Notes: generated from the sequence alone by a model not told the origin. Counted from the first letter of the stretch, positions 27,274 to 36,457 are shown. The stretch is DNA of 64,000 bases from Pseudomonas sp. S31 (GCF_016648105.1 NZ_JACVVE010000002.1:230280-294279); one strand, 5' to 3'. Numbers and translations: made by a program.

Positions 27274-29298
27274 ATGACCGAAGAAGCTGAGCGCTGGAAA
27301 GAAAAATACCTCAAGAGCATCGAGCAGCAGGAAAAGCTCGAGCGCCGCTGGGAAGCGCGTCTCGACCTGCTGCGCCGTGGCCTGGTGCGCAGCTCGCTGG
27401 CCGCCGAAGGCAGCGACAAGGCGGTCGACGAATGCATGAAGGAAATGCGCGAGGTCATCCGCCGCGACAACATGGATGCCGGCTTGGCCGGGCTGATCCC
27501 GCGCCTGGAAAAGGCCGTGCTGGATTCCGAGCAGCGCCGGGAAACGCGGATGAACCAGGTCAGCGATGCGCTGACTGCCTTGGTGACCCAGCTGCAGACC
27601 CTGCCGCTCTCGGGCGACCTGTCCCGGCCGTTGAAGAAGCTGGCGAAGAAGCTCGACGGCGGCGTCAGCCAGTCGCGGGAGCTACCGCCGCTGCTGGGCG
27701 AGCTGAGCGGCCTGCAGGGGCGTGCATTGTCCGCGCTGAACGCGCCGGGCGAGCCGGCCCGACCGGGGTTGCTCCAGCGCTTGTTCGGGGGGCGTGACGG
27801 CGAGCCGCACGAGGATGCACAACCCCCGCTAGAGGCCGCAGCGCCCGTGCCTGGCGTAGCTGCGCCCGGGTCGCCGGCGTCGAGCGAATCGCCGCAAGCC
27901 GCTGATATCGATGCTTTGCAACCATTGGCTCCCGCAGCCGAAGCCGCTGAGCAGGCGCCCATCGCCGAGCACCCGGCGCAGGTAGAGCCCGCGTCACCCC
28001 AGCCCGAAGGGCAAGCCGCGTCCGATCTGCCACCGGCGCCGCCGGCACCCGGCCAGACCCCGCCCGAGACCTCCCTGGCGCTGTCGCCCAGCGAGTCGGC
28101 AAGCTCCGAGCCTGGGCCTGAGCCCGTCGCCGAACCCGCGGACCAAGCGCCCGACGCCCCGAACCCCGTCTCCCAGGACATTGTCTCCGAGGCCTCCGAG
28201 GCGTTGCTGGGGGAGGATGGCCCCTATGCCCTCCCCGACGCTGTCGAGCCCCCCTACAGCCAGGTCGCCGCGCATATCGAACAGACTCTGCTCGGCCTGC
28301 TCGACGACCTCAGCCTGCCCGAGCGGCACAAGGCCCAGGCCCTGGAAATGCGCAACCGGGTGGCTCGTGGCTTGAATTGGTACGAGTTGATTCCGGTGCT
28401 CGACGACCTGGCGGTGCTCATGCTGGCGATCACCGACAGTGGCCAGCACGAATTCGAAGCCTACCTGCAGCAGCTCAACGAGCGCCTCGAAGGCTTCCAG
28501 AGCCACCTGCACGAAGCCAGTGCCGGGCATGCCGACAACAGCTCGGCGGCGCGCGAACTGGATAACCAGCTGCGCGAACAGGTCGGCGGCCTGCAGAACA
28601 GCGTGCAGGGCGCGGCCGATGTCGACAGCCTCAAGCACATCCTGGAAAACCGCCTGGAAGGCCTGTTGACCACCATGGACGAGCACCAGCACGCCCGTGA
28701 CCGCCGCGAGCAGGAGCTGGCCGGGCGTCTGCACGGGCTGGCCGAGCGCGTGGCGACCATGGAGCAGGAGGCGCTTGGCTACCGCGAACACTTGGAGGAA
28801 CAACGCCAGAAGGCCCTGATCGACCCGCTGACCGGGCTGCCCAACCGGGCGGCATGGAGCGAGCGCGTGGAACAGGAGATCCAGGATTGGCAGGAAAACG
28901 GCGGCCATCTGGCCATGGCCATCCTCGACTTGGACCACTTCAAGCGGATCAACGACGGCTACGGCCACCTGGCCGGGGATAAAGTGCTGAAGATCGTCGC
29001 CGGGCAGTTGAGCAAGCGCCTGCGCGGGCGCGATTTCATCGCCCGCTTCGGCGGCGAGGAATTCGTCCTGCTGCTGCCGCAGACCTCGCCCCCGGCCGCT
29101 GCACAGGTGGCCGAGAGCATGCGCGCGGCGATCGAGGCCTGCCCGTTCCACTTCAAGGGCGAGCGGGTGGTGATCACCGTGTCGATCGGCCTGGGTGCGT
29201 TTCGCACCGGCGAGCATGGCGACCAGGTGCTCAAACGCGCCGACGAGGCGCTCTACCGCGCCAAGTCGCTGGGACGCAACCGCGTGGAGCAAGGCTAG
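27274..29298 (+). CDS. dgcH: Diguanylate cyclase with GGDEF domain (DgcH-like)
   Basis: Makes cyclic di-GMP. The 674-residue protein has a coiled N-terminal part (about 1-165), a Pro/Ala/Glu-rich disordered linker (about 170-310), a helical region to about 500 and a GGDEF domain. The active loop reads GGEEF, and RGRD stands five residues before it, a complete inhibitory I-site, so product feedback is expected. No membrane helix is seen. The symbol rests on position and layout like P. aeruginosa DgcH beside ampDh2. The linker is unusually acidic and proline-rich. Confidence 0.88.
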   Translation: MTEEAERWKEKYLKSIEQQEKLERRWEARLDLLRRGLVRSSLAAEGSDKAVDECMKEMREVIRRDNMDAGLAGLIPRLEKAVLDSEQRRETRMNQVSDALTALVTQLQTLPLSGDLSRPLKKLAKKLDGGVSQSRELPPLLGELSGLQGRALSALNAPGEPARPGLLQRLFGGRDGEPHEDAQPPLEAAAPVPGVAAPGSPASSESPQAADIDALQPLAPAAEAAEQAPIAEHPAQVEPASPQPEGQAASDLPPAPPAPGQTPPETSLALSPSESASSEPGPEPVAEPADQAPDAPNPVSQDIVSEASEALLGEDGPYALPDAVEPPYSQVAAHIEQTLLGLLDDLSLPERHKAQALEMRNRVARGLNWYELIPVLDDLAVLMLAITDSGQHEFEAYLQQLNERLEGFQSHLHEASAGHADNSSAARELDNQLREQVGGLQNSVQGAADVDSLKHILENRLEGLLTTMDEHQHARDRREQELAGRLHGLAERVATMEQEALGYREHLEEQRQKALIDPLTGLPNRAAWSERVEQEIQDWQENGGHLAMAILDLDHFKRINDGYGHLAGDKVLKIVAGQLSKRLRGRDFIARFGGEEFVLLLPQTSPPAAAQVAESMRAAIEACPFHFKGERVVITVSIGLGAFRTGEHGDQVLKRADEALYRAKSLGRNRVEQG

Positions 29299-29336
29299 CG
29301 GTTATACTGTAGCGCTCCCAGGCAGAGGCTCTTGAT

Positions 29337-30125
29337 GTGTTTTCCTTCGCTAAATCCACGCTTATCGCGGCGCTGATGTTGACCGTGGCCGGTTGTTCCA
29401 CCGGCCTGCGCATCGACCGCAGCCACCCTTCCGCCAACCAGGACAACCGCATTCAGTTCGTCGTCCTGCACTACACCAGCGCCTCGCTGGAGCGTTCGCT
29501 GGCGCTGCTCACCCACGGCGAGGTCAGCAGCCACTACCTGATCGGCGACGGCCCAGGCACCATCTACCAGCTGGTCGATGAAAGCCGCCGCGCCTGGCAC
29601 GCCGGCGACAGCCAGTGGCAGGGCCGTACCTGGCTGAACTCCAGCTCCATCGGCATCGAAATCGTCAATCCGGGCTTCGACGATACCCCCAATGGCCGGG
29701 TCTGGTACCCCTATAGCGAAGCGCAGATCCAGTCGCTGATCGCCCTGCTCAAGGACATCGTCAAGCGCAACGGCATCGAGCCTCGGCACATCATCGGCCA
29801 CAGCGATATCGCGCCACTGCGCAAGCTCGATCCCGGGCCGATGTTCCCCTGGAAGCGCCTGGCCGACGCGGGCCTGGGCATCTGGCCAGAGCCTAACGCA
29901 GTGGCGCGCCAGCAGATGTATTTCAGCGCCAACCCACCGACCATCGGCTGGTACCAGCAGGAACTGGCGCGCTTCGGCTACGCCATCGAACAGACCGGGC
30001 AGTTGGACGTCGCCACACGGCATGTGATCGCCGCCTTCCAGATGCGCTTCCGGCCGCAGCGCTTCGACGGCACTCCAGATGCCCAGACCGCTGCCATGTT
30101 GCAGGTGCTCAACCGCATGCGTTGA
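29337..30125 (+). CDS. ampDh2: N-acetylmuramoyl-L-alanine amidase AmpDh2, lipoprotein
   Basis: Zinc amidase cutting the stem peptide from peptidoglycan in the periplasm. The 262-residue protein starts with GTG at 29337, has a lipobox VAGC (Cys about residue 20), an Amidase_2 domain with zinc ligands in VVLHYTS, the catalytic region WHAGDS and IIGHSDIAPLRKLDPG, and a C-terminal peptidoglycan-binding domain (RFGYAIEQTGQLDVATRHVI). In P. aeruginosa AmpDh2 is outer-membrane bound and acts in envelope turnover; the position upstream of kinB is the same. Confidence 0.92.
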   Translation: MFSFAKSTLIAALMLTVAGCSTGLRIDRSHPSANQDNRIQFVVLHYTSASLERSLALLTHGEVSSHYLIGDGPGTIYQLVDESRRAWHAGDSQWQGRTWLNSSSIGIEIVNPGFDDTPNGRVWYPYSEAQIQSLIALLKDIVKRNGIEPRHIIGHSDIAPLRKLDPGPMFPWKRLADAGLGIWPEPNAVARQQMYFSANPPTIGWYQQELARFGYAIEQTGQLDVATRHVIAAFQMRFRPQRFDGTPDAQTAAMLQVLNRMR

Positions 30126-30197
30126 GCCGCTCCGCTCAATGGCCGCGCCAATTCGCCATCCAGTTGCTATACCTTGGTAATCAACTGGATGCTTGCG

Positions 30198-31817
30198 ATG
30201 CCGGCTCTCATGACTGCGCTGCGCCAATTTTTCTACCGACCCTGGATGCTGGCCACCCTCGCAGCATTGGCCAGCGCCGCAGTATTGCTCACCGCCAGCT
30301 TCGGTATCGCCCTGCACCAGATGAAACAGAGCGAGAGTGCGCAGATGAATGCCCAGGGCGAACGCTTTCTCGAGCGCCTCGAGCAGGTGTTCGGCCAGTT
30401 GCGCCGTTCGGTCGATCAATTGCAGGCACAACCCCTGCGCGGTTGCAGCGCCGCGATGATGGTGGCGTTGCGCGAGGCCGCGCTGGGTTCGCGGTTCATC
30501 TACGAAGCGGCCTACGTCGATCGTACCTTCGCCTGCTCCAACCGCGGCGCGCTGCCGGCTTTCGTGCCGTTGCGCGCGCCGGATATCCAGGGGCCCACCT
30601 ATAGCTATTGGCTCAACACCACCACCGAACCCGACGAGAACCTGGCCGCGCTGATGCTCGGGCGAGGCAATTTCCTGGTATCCACCTCGCGTGGGCACCT
30701 CACCGACGTGGTCGACCTGCCGCCGGGGGGGAGCTTGCTGGTGGTGCTCGACAACGGCAACCGTGCTATTCCGGTACTTGGCCCGCGCCAACCGTGGCCA
30801 CCGGCGGCGGGCTGGTGGGTGTCTGGGCAGACAGCGCTGCTCGAATTGACTGACCGGCTGGTGTACCGCATGCCGACCAAGTCGCCGGACTATCAACTAG
30901 TGCTGATGGCCCCTCGGGCCAGCTTGCCCCTGCGCATGAACGGCACGCTCTGGCTGTTGTTCCCCGGCAGCGTGCTGGCGGCTTGCTGCATCGGCTGGCT
31001 GGTGTTGCAGCTGATCCTGCAGCGGCGGTCGATGAGCAACGAACTGCAGAACGCTCTGCGCCGTGGCGAGCTGCAGGTGCTCTACCAGCCCATCATCGAG
31101 CTGGACAGCCGTCTCTGTGTGGGCGCCGAGGCGCTGGTGCGTTGGCGCCGGCCTGACGGCAGCCTGACCAGCCCCGACCTGTTCATCCCGCTGGCGGAAA
31201 ACACCGGGCAAATCTGCGAGATCACTGACTTCGTGTTGCAGCGGGTACTCGAACAACTGGGGCATCTGTTGCGCGCGAATCGCAACCTGTACATCTCGGT
31301 GAACCTGGCGGCCTGCGACGTGATGGTGCCACGCATCGGCCGGGTGGCGGCACGCTTGCTGGCGCATCACCGGGTGTCGCCGCGGCAGATCGCCTTCGAA
31401 GTCACCGAGCGCGGGCTGATCGACGTGGTGGTGGCGCGTGACAACCTGCAGGCACTGCGAGCGGTGGGCCATCAGGTGCTGATCGACGACTTCGGCACGG
31501 GCTATTGCAGCCTGGCCTACCTGCAGACCCTGCCGGTCGACTGCCTGAAGATCGACAAGGCGTTCATCGATGCGTTGGGCCACGATGCTGCCAGCAGCGG
31601 CGTGGCGCCGCATATCATCCGCATGGCCCATGACCTGCACCTGCGGGTGATCGCCGAAGGCATCGAGTGCGAAGACCAGGCGGTGCTGCTCAACAGCGAG
31701 GGGGTCAACTACGGCCAGGGCTGGCTGTTCGCCCACCCGCTCAATGCCCGGCAGTTCATCGAGCTGGTGCTGCGTGGCAGGTACAGGGTCGTACCGCCGA
31801 GGGGGGATGAGGCCTGA
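30198..31817 (+). CDS. Cyclic di-GMP phosphodiesterase, CSS-motif sensor and EAL domain
   Basis: A 539-residue inner-membrane enzyme. A first helix (about 13-33) and a second (about 245-265) enclose a periplasmic domain with the CSS-motif cysteines (RGCSAAM and FACSNRG), which in related enzymes answer to periplasmic disulfide state. The cytoplasmic EAL domain has GAEALVRW, NLAAC, FEVTERG, IDDFGTGYCSLAYL and AEGIE, all catalytic residues for hydrolysis. The start is uncertain: ATG at 30189, 30198 and 30210 are all in frame and none has a strong ribosome site. It is close to dsbA, which could link redox state to c-di-GMP; this is inference. Confidence 0.87.
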   Translation: MPALMTALRQFFYRPWMLATLAALASAAVLLTASFGIALHQMKQSESAQMNAQGERFLERLEQVFGQLRRSVDQLQAQPLRGCSAAMMVALREAALGSRFIYEAAYVDRTFACSNRGALPAFVPLRAPDIQGPTYSYWLNTTTEPDENLAALMLGRGNFLVSTSRGHLTDVVDLPPGGSLLVVLDNGNRAIPVLGPRQPWPPAAGWWVSGQTALLELTDRLVYRMPTKSPDYQLVLMAPRASLPLRMNGTLWLLFPGSVLAACCIGWLVLQLILQRRSMSNELQNALRRGELQVLYQPIIELDSRLCVGAEALVRWRRPDGSLTSPDLFIPLAENTGQICEITDFVLQRVLEQLGHLLRANRNLYISVNLAACDVMVPRIGRVAARLLAHHRVSPRQIAFEVTERGLIDVVVARDNLQALRAVGHQVLIDDFGTGYCSLAYLQTLPVDCLKIDKAFIDALGHDAASSGVAPHIIRMAHDLHLRVIAEGIECEDQAVLLNSEGVNYGQGWLFAHPLNARQFIELVLRGRYRVVPPRGDEA

Positions 31818-31831
31818 AGGCCCGGCATCGG

Positions 31832-33610
31832 TTACACCGGCAGCGCCATGTAGAACTGGGTGCCCTGCCCCGGGCGTGAAAACACCCCCATGCGCCCGCC
31901 ATGCAATTGCACGATCTCCTTGCACAGCGCCAGGCCAAGGCCGGCGCCGCCTTTCTTGCGCCCGACCTGGACGAAGGGTTCGAAGATCCTTCCCTGCTGC
32001 CCGTAGGCAATCCCCTCGCCGTTGTCCTCGACGCTGATGATCACCCGCTCGGCGTGCCGCCGCGCATGCAGGCGGATATGGCCACCGGACGGGGTATGGC
32101 GGATGGCGTTGTGCAGCAGGTTGTCGAGTACCCGGTCCAGTTGGGCGACATCGGCCTGGATGCGTGGCAGTGGCCCCTCCAGCGCCTTGACCAGCTCGAT
32201 CTGCTTGTTGCCCGCCTGCTCGGCGAAGCGCAACTGCGCGCGATCGAGCAACTCGTCGATGGCGCATGGCGCCAGTTCCAGTTTCTGCAGGCCGCTCTGG
32301 TAACGCGAGAAGTTCAGCAGGTCGTTGATCAGCTGGGTCAGGCGTTGCATTTCCTCGCCGATGGTCTCGAGCAGGTCGTTTTCCCTGGCCTCTGGTGGAA
32401 ATTTCACTCGCTCGCGCAACAGGCCGAAGGCCATGTGCATGCCGGTCACCGGTGTGCGCAACTCATGGGACGCGCGCAGGACGAATTCGCTGCGCACGCG
32501 TTCGAACAGGCGTTGCTCGGTGACATCGTGCAACACCATCACGGCCCCCAGAATCGGCCCCTCGGGGTGGCTGACCGGGGTCAGGCTGTAGGCCAGCAGC
32601 CGCGACTCCTCGTCGACTTCGATGGCCAGATCGTCCGGCTGGCGGTCCAGGGTGCCGCCGCGCAGCACCTGGCGCAGTTGCTGTTCCAGCTCCGGGCGTT
32701 GCAGGGCGGCGACCAGGGAGCTGCCGACGCGACTGTCGCTCCAGCCGAGCTGGCGCTGGGCTACCGGGTTCAAGTGCTCGAGGCGGCCCTGGCGGTCGAT
32801 GATCAGCAGACCGTCGTCGATGCTGTCGAGCACTGCCTGCAGGCGCTGCTGGCCGGCCAGCAGTTCGTCGACGTTGGTGGCCTGGTGCTTGCGCAGGGCA
32901 TCGGCCATGAGCCCGAAGCGTCGGGTCAGCTGGTTGAGTTCGCTGGCCTGGGTCAGCGGCAGGGTAACGTCGAAATTGCCCTGCCCAACCTGGTCGGCGG
33001 CCTTGGCCAAGGCCTCGATGGGCAAGCCGAAGCGGCGGGCGATGTTGTGCGCGGTGATGAAACCGAGCACCAACACCGCCAGGCCCATCAGACCGATCAG
33101 GCCACTGACCAGCAGGGCGCGGTCACGGCTGCGTGCCTCGCTCTGGGTGATGTGATCCAGCGCCTGGCGGTGGCCCTCGACCAGATCGCTGCGCAGCTGG
33201 TTGAAGGCGGCGCCCAGAGGTTGGTCGGCAGCCAGGCTGCGGGCAGGGGCCGGGCTTTCCCGGTAGGCCTGGAGAAACGCCTGGTAGTGGCTACTGGCCC
33301 TGCTGAAGCCGCTGCGTTCGCCGCCCTGCTCCAGGCCCTCTTCGAGCAAGGCCTGGAAGTTGTCTTGCAGGGCCTTCAGGCTTTCTGACGCAGTGCTGTC
33401 GTCGAGCATCAGCATCAGCTGTTCGCCGAGGTTCTGCCGCAGCTTCAAGCCGATTTCCAGGCTGTGGTTGGTGTTGCGCACCAGCTGTTGCTGCGCGGTG
33501 GCCATCTGCAGCACGCTGAGCAGGCCCACCAGCAGGCCCAGCAAGGCCACCGTGACCAGCGCCGAAATGCTCAGGAACAGCCGCGTGCGCAGCCTCATCG
33601 ATAATTTCAT
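31832..33610 (-). CDS. kinB: Sensor histidine kinase KinB
   Basis: Membrane sensor that phosphorylates AlgB. The 592-residue protein has two helices (about 11-35 and 165-188) around a periplasmic helical domain, then HAMP, PAS (about 255-365), the dimerisation H-box with SHELRTP (His382) and an ATPase domain ending around VEDNGEGI and GAGLGLALCKEI. The ATG at 33610 overlaps the algB stop by four bases. In P. aeruginosa KinB keeps alginate production low and controls virulence and light response through AlgB. It faces the EAL gene tail to tail. Confidence 0.94.
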   Translation of the reverse strand: MKLSMRLRTRLFLSISALVTVALLGLLVGLLSVLQMATAQQQLVRNTNHSLEIGLKLRQNLGEQLMLMLDDSTASESLKALQDNFQALLEEGLEQGGERSGFSRASSHYQAFLQAYRESPAPARSLAADQPLGAAFNQLRSDLVEGHRQALDHITQSEARSRDRALLVSGLIGLMGLAVLVLGFITAHNIARRFGLPIEALAKAADQVGQGNFDVTLPLTQASELNQLTRRFGLMADALRKHQATNVDELLAGQQRLQAVLDSIDDGLLIIDRQGRLEHLNPVAQRQLGWSDSRVGSSLVAALQRPELEQQLRQVLRGGTLDRQPDDLAIEVDEESRLLAYSLTPVSHPEGPILGAVMVLHDVTEQRLFERVRSEFVLRASHELRTPVTGMHMAFGLLRERVKFPPEARENDLLETIGEEMQRLTQLINDLLNFSRYQSGLQKLELAPCAIDELLDRAQLRFAEQAGNKQIELVKALEGPLPRIQADVAQLDRVLDNLLHNAIRHTPSGGHIRLHARRHAERVIISVEDNGEGIAYGQQGRIFEPFVQVGRKKGGAGLGLALCKEIVQLHGGRMGVFSRPGQGTQFYMALPV

Positions 33611-34953
33611 AGGTTGTATTGCTTGCGCTTGCGGTACAGGGTCGAGGCGTCGATACCCAGGGTCTTGGCCGCTTGGTCGAGGGTATCGCTGGCGGCCAGC
33701 ACCGCGCCGATGTGGGCGCGCTCCAGCTCGTCCAGGCTCAGCGCCGCACCCACGCGCGGGGCATTGCTGGCGGGTTGCTCGCCCATGCCCAGGTGGCTGA
33801 TTTCCACGCGTTCCTGTGGGCAGATGATGCTGGCGCGCTCGACGACGTTGCGCAGCTCGCGGATGTTGCCCGGCCATCGGTAGTTGAGCAGCGCGCTGCG
33901 GGCCTCGTCGCTGAACCCGCGTGCCGGGCGCGAGTACTCCTTGACGAAGCGGGCCAGAAATCGGTCGGCCAGGGTCAGGATGTCTTCGCTGCGCTCACGC
34001 AGCGGCGGCAGGTGCAGGGTGATGACGTTGAGGCGGTACAGCAGGTCTTCGCGGAAGCGGCTTTCGCGCACCATTTCTTCCAGGTTGAGGTTGGTCGCGG
34101 CGAGGATGCGCACGTCGGCGCGGCGTGTGACCGGGTCGCCGACACGCTCGTATTCCTTGTCCTGGATGAAACGCAGCAGCTTGGGCTGCAGGGTGAGTGG
34201 GAAGTCGCCGATCTCATCGAGGAACAGGGTGCCGCCATCGGCCTGGTTGACCCGGCCGAGGGTGCTCTCGCTGGCACCGGTGAAGGCCCCGCGGGTATGG
34301 CCGAACAGCTCGCTTTCCATCAGCTCGGCATTGAGCGAGGGGCAGTTGATGGTCACGCAGGCCTTGCGCGAACGCTTGCTCCAGCCGTGGATGGCCCGCG
34401 CCAGTTCGCCCTTGCCGGTGCCCGACTCACCGAGGATGAGGATGTTGGCGTCGGTGGTGGCCACCTGGCGTGCGGTTTCCAGCACCGCCATCATCGCCGG
34501 GCTGTGCGAGTCCAGGCCGTCCTTGGGTTTGCGTACCTCGCCCTCGAGGGCTTCCAGGCGCGCCGACAACTGCCGTACTTCCAGCTGCTTGGCGGTGGCC
34601 AGGCGCAGCTGGTCGGGGCTGCAGGGCTTCACCAGGTAATCGGCGGCGCCGGCCTGGATGGCATCGACGGCGGTGTCGATGGCCGAGTGGGCGGTGACGA
34701 TCACCACGCGCATCCACGGCGCCTGGATACGCATCTGCGCCAGTACATCCAGGCCGTTGTCCTCGCCCAGCCGCAGGTCGAGAAAGCACAGGTCGAACAC
34801 CTGGCGCTGCAACAGCGCGTCGGCTTGGGCGGCGCTGTTGGCCGTGGCCACGTTGTAGCCTTCGTCTTCCAGGCAATAACGGAACGTACGCAGGATCGCC
34901 GACTCGTCATCCACCAACAGAATGCGGCCTTTGTTGTCCTGTGTTGGTTCCAT
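33607..34953 (-). CDS. algB: NtrC-family response regulator AlgB
   Basis: Partner regulator of KinB, 448 residues. It has a receiver domain with phosphorylated Asp59, an AAA+ domain with Walker A GESGTGKG (175-182) and the sigma-54 contact motif GAFTGA (222-227), and a C-terminal Fis-type helix-turn-helix (AAKTLGIDASTLYRKRK). All parts needed to activate sigma-54 promoters are present. The ATG at 34953 follows AGGAA; the open frame upstream lacks family features. Two sigma-54-type promoter candidates lie just beyond, in front of the divergent BON gene and the next operon. Confidence 0.94.
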   Translation of the reverse strand: MEPTQDNKGRILLVDDESAILRTFRYCLEDEGYNVATANSAAQADALLQRQVFDLCFLDLRLGEDNGLDVLAQMRIQAPWMRVVIVTAHSAIDTAVDAIQAGAADYLVKPCSPDQLRLATAKQLEVRQLSARLEALEGEVRKPKDGLDSHSPAMMAVLETARQVATTDANILILGESGTGKGELARAIHGWSKRSRKACVTINCPSLNAELMESELFGHTRGAFTGASESTLGRVNQADGGTLFLDEIGDFPLTLQPKLLRFIQDKEYERVGDPVTRRADVRILAATNLNLEEMVRESRFREDLLYRLNVITLHLPPLRERSEDILTLADRFLARFVKEYSRPARGFSDEARSALLNYRWPGNIRELRNVVERASIICPQERVEISHLGMGEQPASNAPRVGAALSLDELERAHIGAVLAASDTLDQAAKTLGIDASTLYRKRKQYNL

Positions 34954-35108
34954 TTCCTGCGCTCCTTCGGATAGATCTTTAATTAGTGTGGGAAAAATCG
35001 GGCAAGTTGCATGGTCCATTCTGAGTGATTCTGTCCTTTGCATGCTAGCCAATGGCCAAATAACCGCTCGTGGCTCCCGAATATCGATGATTGGGTTAGA
35101 GATCCGAG

Positions 35109-35126
35109 CTGGCACATTGGTTGCGA
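35109..35126 (+). promoter_or_regulatory. Sigma-54 promoter candidate before the BON gene
   Basis: CTGGCACATTGGTTGCG keeps the GG and GC exactly ten bases apart and matches 11 of 13 fixed positions of YTGGCACG-N4-TTGCW. The predicted start near 35136 leaves a leader of about 28 bases to the ATG with AGGAG inside it. Confidence 0.75.
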
Positions 35127-35163
35127 CTATTTGTTGTTTTTGCCTACGAAAGGAGATGAAGCT

Positions 35164-35979
35164 ATGAATTTTCCTACTCGAGCGGCCGTCTTTCTGGTCA
35201 GTTGCCTACCTGTCTTGGCGTTTGCGGACCCCGTTCAGGACGCGCGTCTGCAAGGGGCCCTGCAAACCGCACTGTCGCTCAATCGCATGCTCAATCCCTT
35301 TCGCATCGAAGTCGCTGTCGACGATCGGCAGGCCCGGCTGGCCGGGGAAGTCGAGAACGAGGTCGAGCGCCAGTTGGCCGAGCACGTCGCACTGGCCACC
35401 CGCGGCATCGAGCAGGTCGACAACCAGCTGAAGGTCAATCCGCAGTTGGTGGAGCGCCCGCTGGAGACGCGGGCGTACGCCCAGCGGCTGGAAGATGCGA
35501 CCCTGGCCGCAGTGATCCGCGCGCGCCTGCTGTGGAGCCGCGTGACCGAAAAAGCCGCCATCGAGGTGCAAAGCAGCGAAGGCGTGGTCACCCTGCGCGG
35601 CAAGGTGGACAGCACCGAGGCCAAGGAGCTGGCGGGTGTGGTGGCGCGCACCACCGACGGCGTGTACCTGGTCAACAACCTGGTCAGCCTGGACAGCGCG
35701 GCGATGGCCAAGGCCCGGGAGAAGCCGGTGGATGCGCCTGCGGGGCCACAGCCCAGTGACAAATGGGTAGTGGACAAGATCCAGAACAGCTTCCGTTTCA
35801 GCCGTAACCTCGATGGCCTGAACATCAAGGTCGCCAGTGATGAAGGCCTGGTTCGGTTGTCTGGCGAGGTGGTGAGCAGCGAGCAGAAAACCATCGCAGT
35901 GGAGATCGCCCGGCAAATCATCGGCGTGCGCGGCGTGGACGCCGATCTGCTGAAGGTGGCGACCAAGGTCGAGGGCTGA
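35164..35979 (+). CDS. Periplasmic protein with three BON domains
   Basis: A 271-residue secreted protein: signal peptide ending in AFA, then three BON-type repeats (about 25-95, 110-180 and 200-270), each with a strand-rich core such as AIEVQSSEGVVTLRGKVDSTEAKELA and NIKVASDEGLVRLSGEVVSSEQKTIAVEIA. BON domains bind phospholipid membranes and occur in OsmY-like stress proteins. The strong site AAAGGAG precedes the ATG; an open frame begins 126 bases earlier but without a start signal. It diverges from algB and has a sigma-54 promoter candidate. Confidence 0.87.
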   Translation: MNFPTRAAVFLVSCLPVLAFADPVQDARLQGALQTALSLNRMLNPFRIEVAVDDRQARLAGEVENEVERQLAEHVALATRGIEQVDNQLKVNPQLVERPLETRAYAQRLEDATLAAVIRARLLWSRVTEKAAIEVQSSEGVVTLRGKVDSTEAKELAGVVARTTDGVYLVNNLVSLDSAAMAKAREKPVDAPAGPQPSDKWVVDKIQNSFRFSRNLDGLNIKVASDEGLVRLSGEVVSSEQKTIAVEIARQIIGVRGVDADLLKVATKVEG

Positions 35980-35980
35980 T

Positions 35981-36017
35981 TCGTGCAAATCGCACGATGC
36001 CACGGGGGGCATCGTGC
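35981..36017 (+). other. Overlapping alternative hairpins after the BON gene
   Basis: GCACGATGCC (35992-36001) can pair with GGCATCGTGC (36008-36017) or its first part with the preceding TCGTGC (35981-35986). There is no run of T after it, so a factor-independent terminator is doubtful. Confidence 0.5.
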
Positions 36018-36091
36018 AGGATACGTTCTGGCGCGTGTCGCGTCCTAACTTCAACTTATTGATTTATAAGGATTTTATAGAAAATCAAAGT

Positions 36092-36108
36092 CTGGCATGC
36101 AGGCTGCA
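36092..36108 (+). promoter_or_regulatory. Sigma-54 promoter candidate before the small envelope operon
   Basis: CTGGCATGCAGGCTGCA has GG (36094) and GC (36106) ten bases apart and departs from YTGGCACG-N4-TTGCW at two positions. An AT-rich tract (36050-36090) lies just upstream, as is common where IHF bends DNA before sigma-54 promoters. The start would be near 36118, giving a leader of about 37 bases. Confidence 0.65.
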
Positions 36109-36154
36109 ACTACCTCCTCAGGTTTGCACAACAACGACCGCAGGAGAAGCCGGC

Positions 36155-36457
36155 ATGAACCGCCCAACCATCGACCGCTCATCAATCGCCGTACTGCCTT
36201 TGCGCCAGTTCCTGGTGATCGGGATGGCTCTCCTGCTGACCCTCGCCGTCGGCCTGTTCTATCACAGCTGGCAGACCTCGCGACTGGCCGATCAGGTGGC
36301 TGCGCAGACTGCCCTGCTGGCGAAGCTGCAGTCCTCGCGTGCCACCACGCTGGTCCGTGCTGCCGAGCCGCTGGCCCAGGTCAGTGGCAAGGACCAGAAG
36401 CAGGTTGCACCGGCCACCGTCGACAACGTCGTACCCCAGGATCGCTGGGTGTTCTGA
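36155..36457 (+). CDS. Small single-span membrane protein, function unknown
   Basis: A 100-residue protein with one membrane helix (about residues 18-40, QFLVIGMALLLTLAVGLFYH) followed by a short coiled region (RLADQVAAQTALLAKLQ) and a flexible end. AGGAG precedes the ATG at 36155. I do not recognise a family. It is the first gene of a likely operon with DUF1328 and the Ivy-like gene, behind a sigma-54 promoter candidate, so an envelope-stress role is a guess from context. Confidence 0.75.
   Translation: MNRPTIDRSSIAVLPLRQFLVIGMALLLTLAVGLFYHSWQTSRLADQVAAQTALLAKLQSSRATTLVRAAEPLAQVSGKDQKQVAPATVDNVVPQDRWVF

Noticed and set aside
31611..33877. Longer kinB reading upstream of 33610
   Set aside because: It would lie entirely inside algB in another frame; the true start overlaps the algB stop by four bases.
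33878..35115. Longer N-terminus for algB from 35115
   Set aside because: It lacks a ribosome site and family residues; the ATG at 34953 has AGGA and the normal receiver start.
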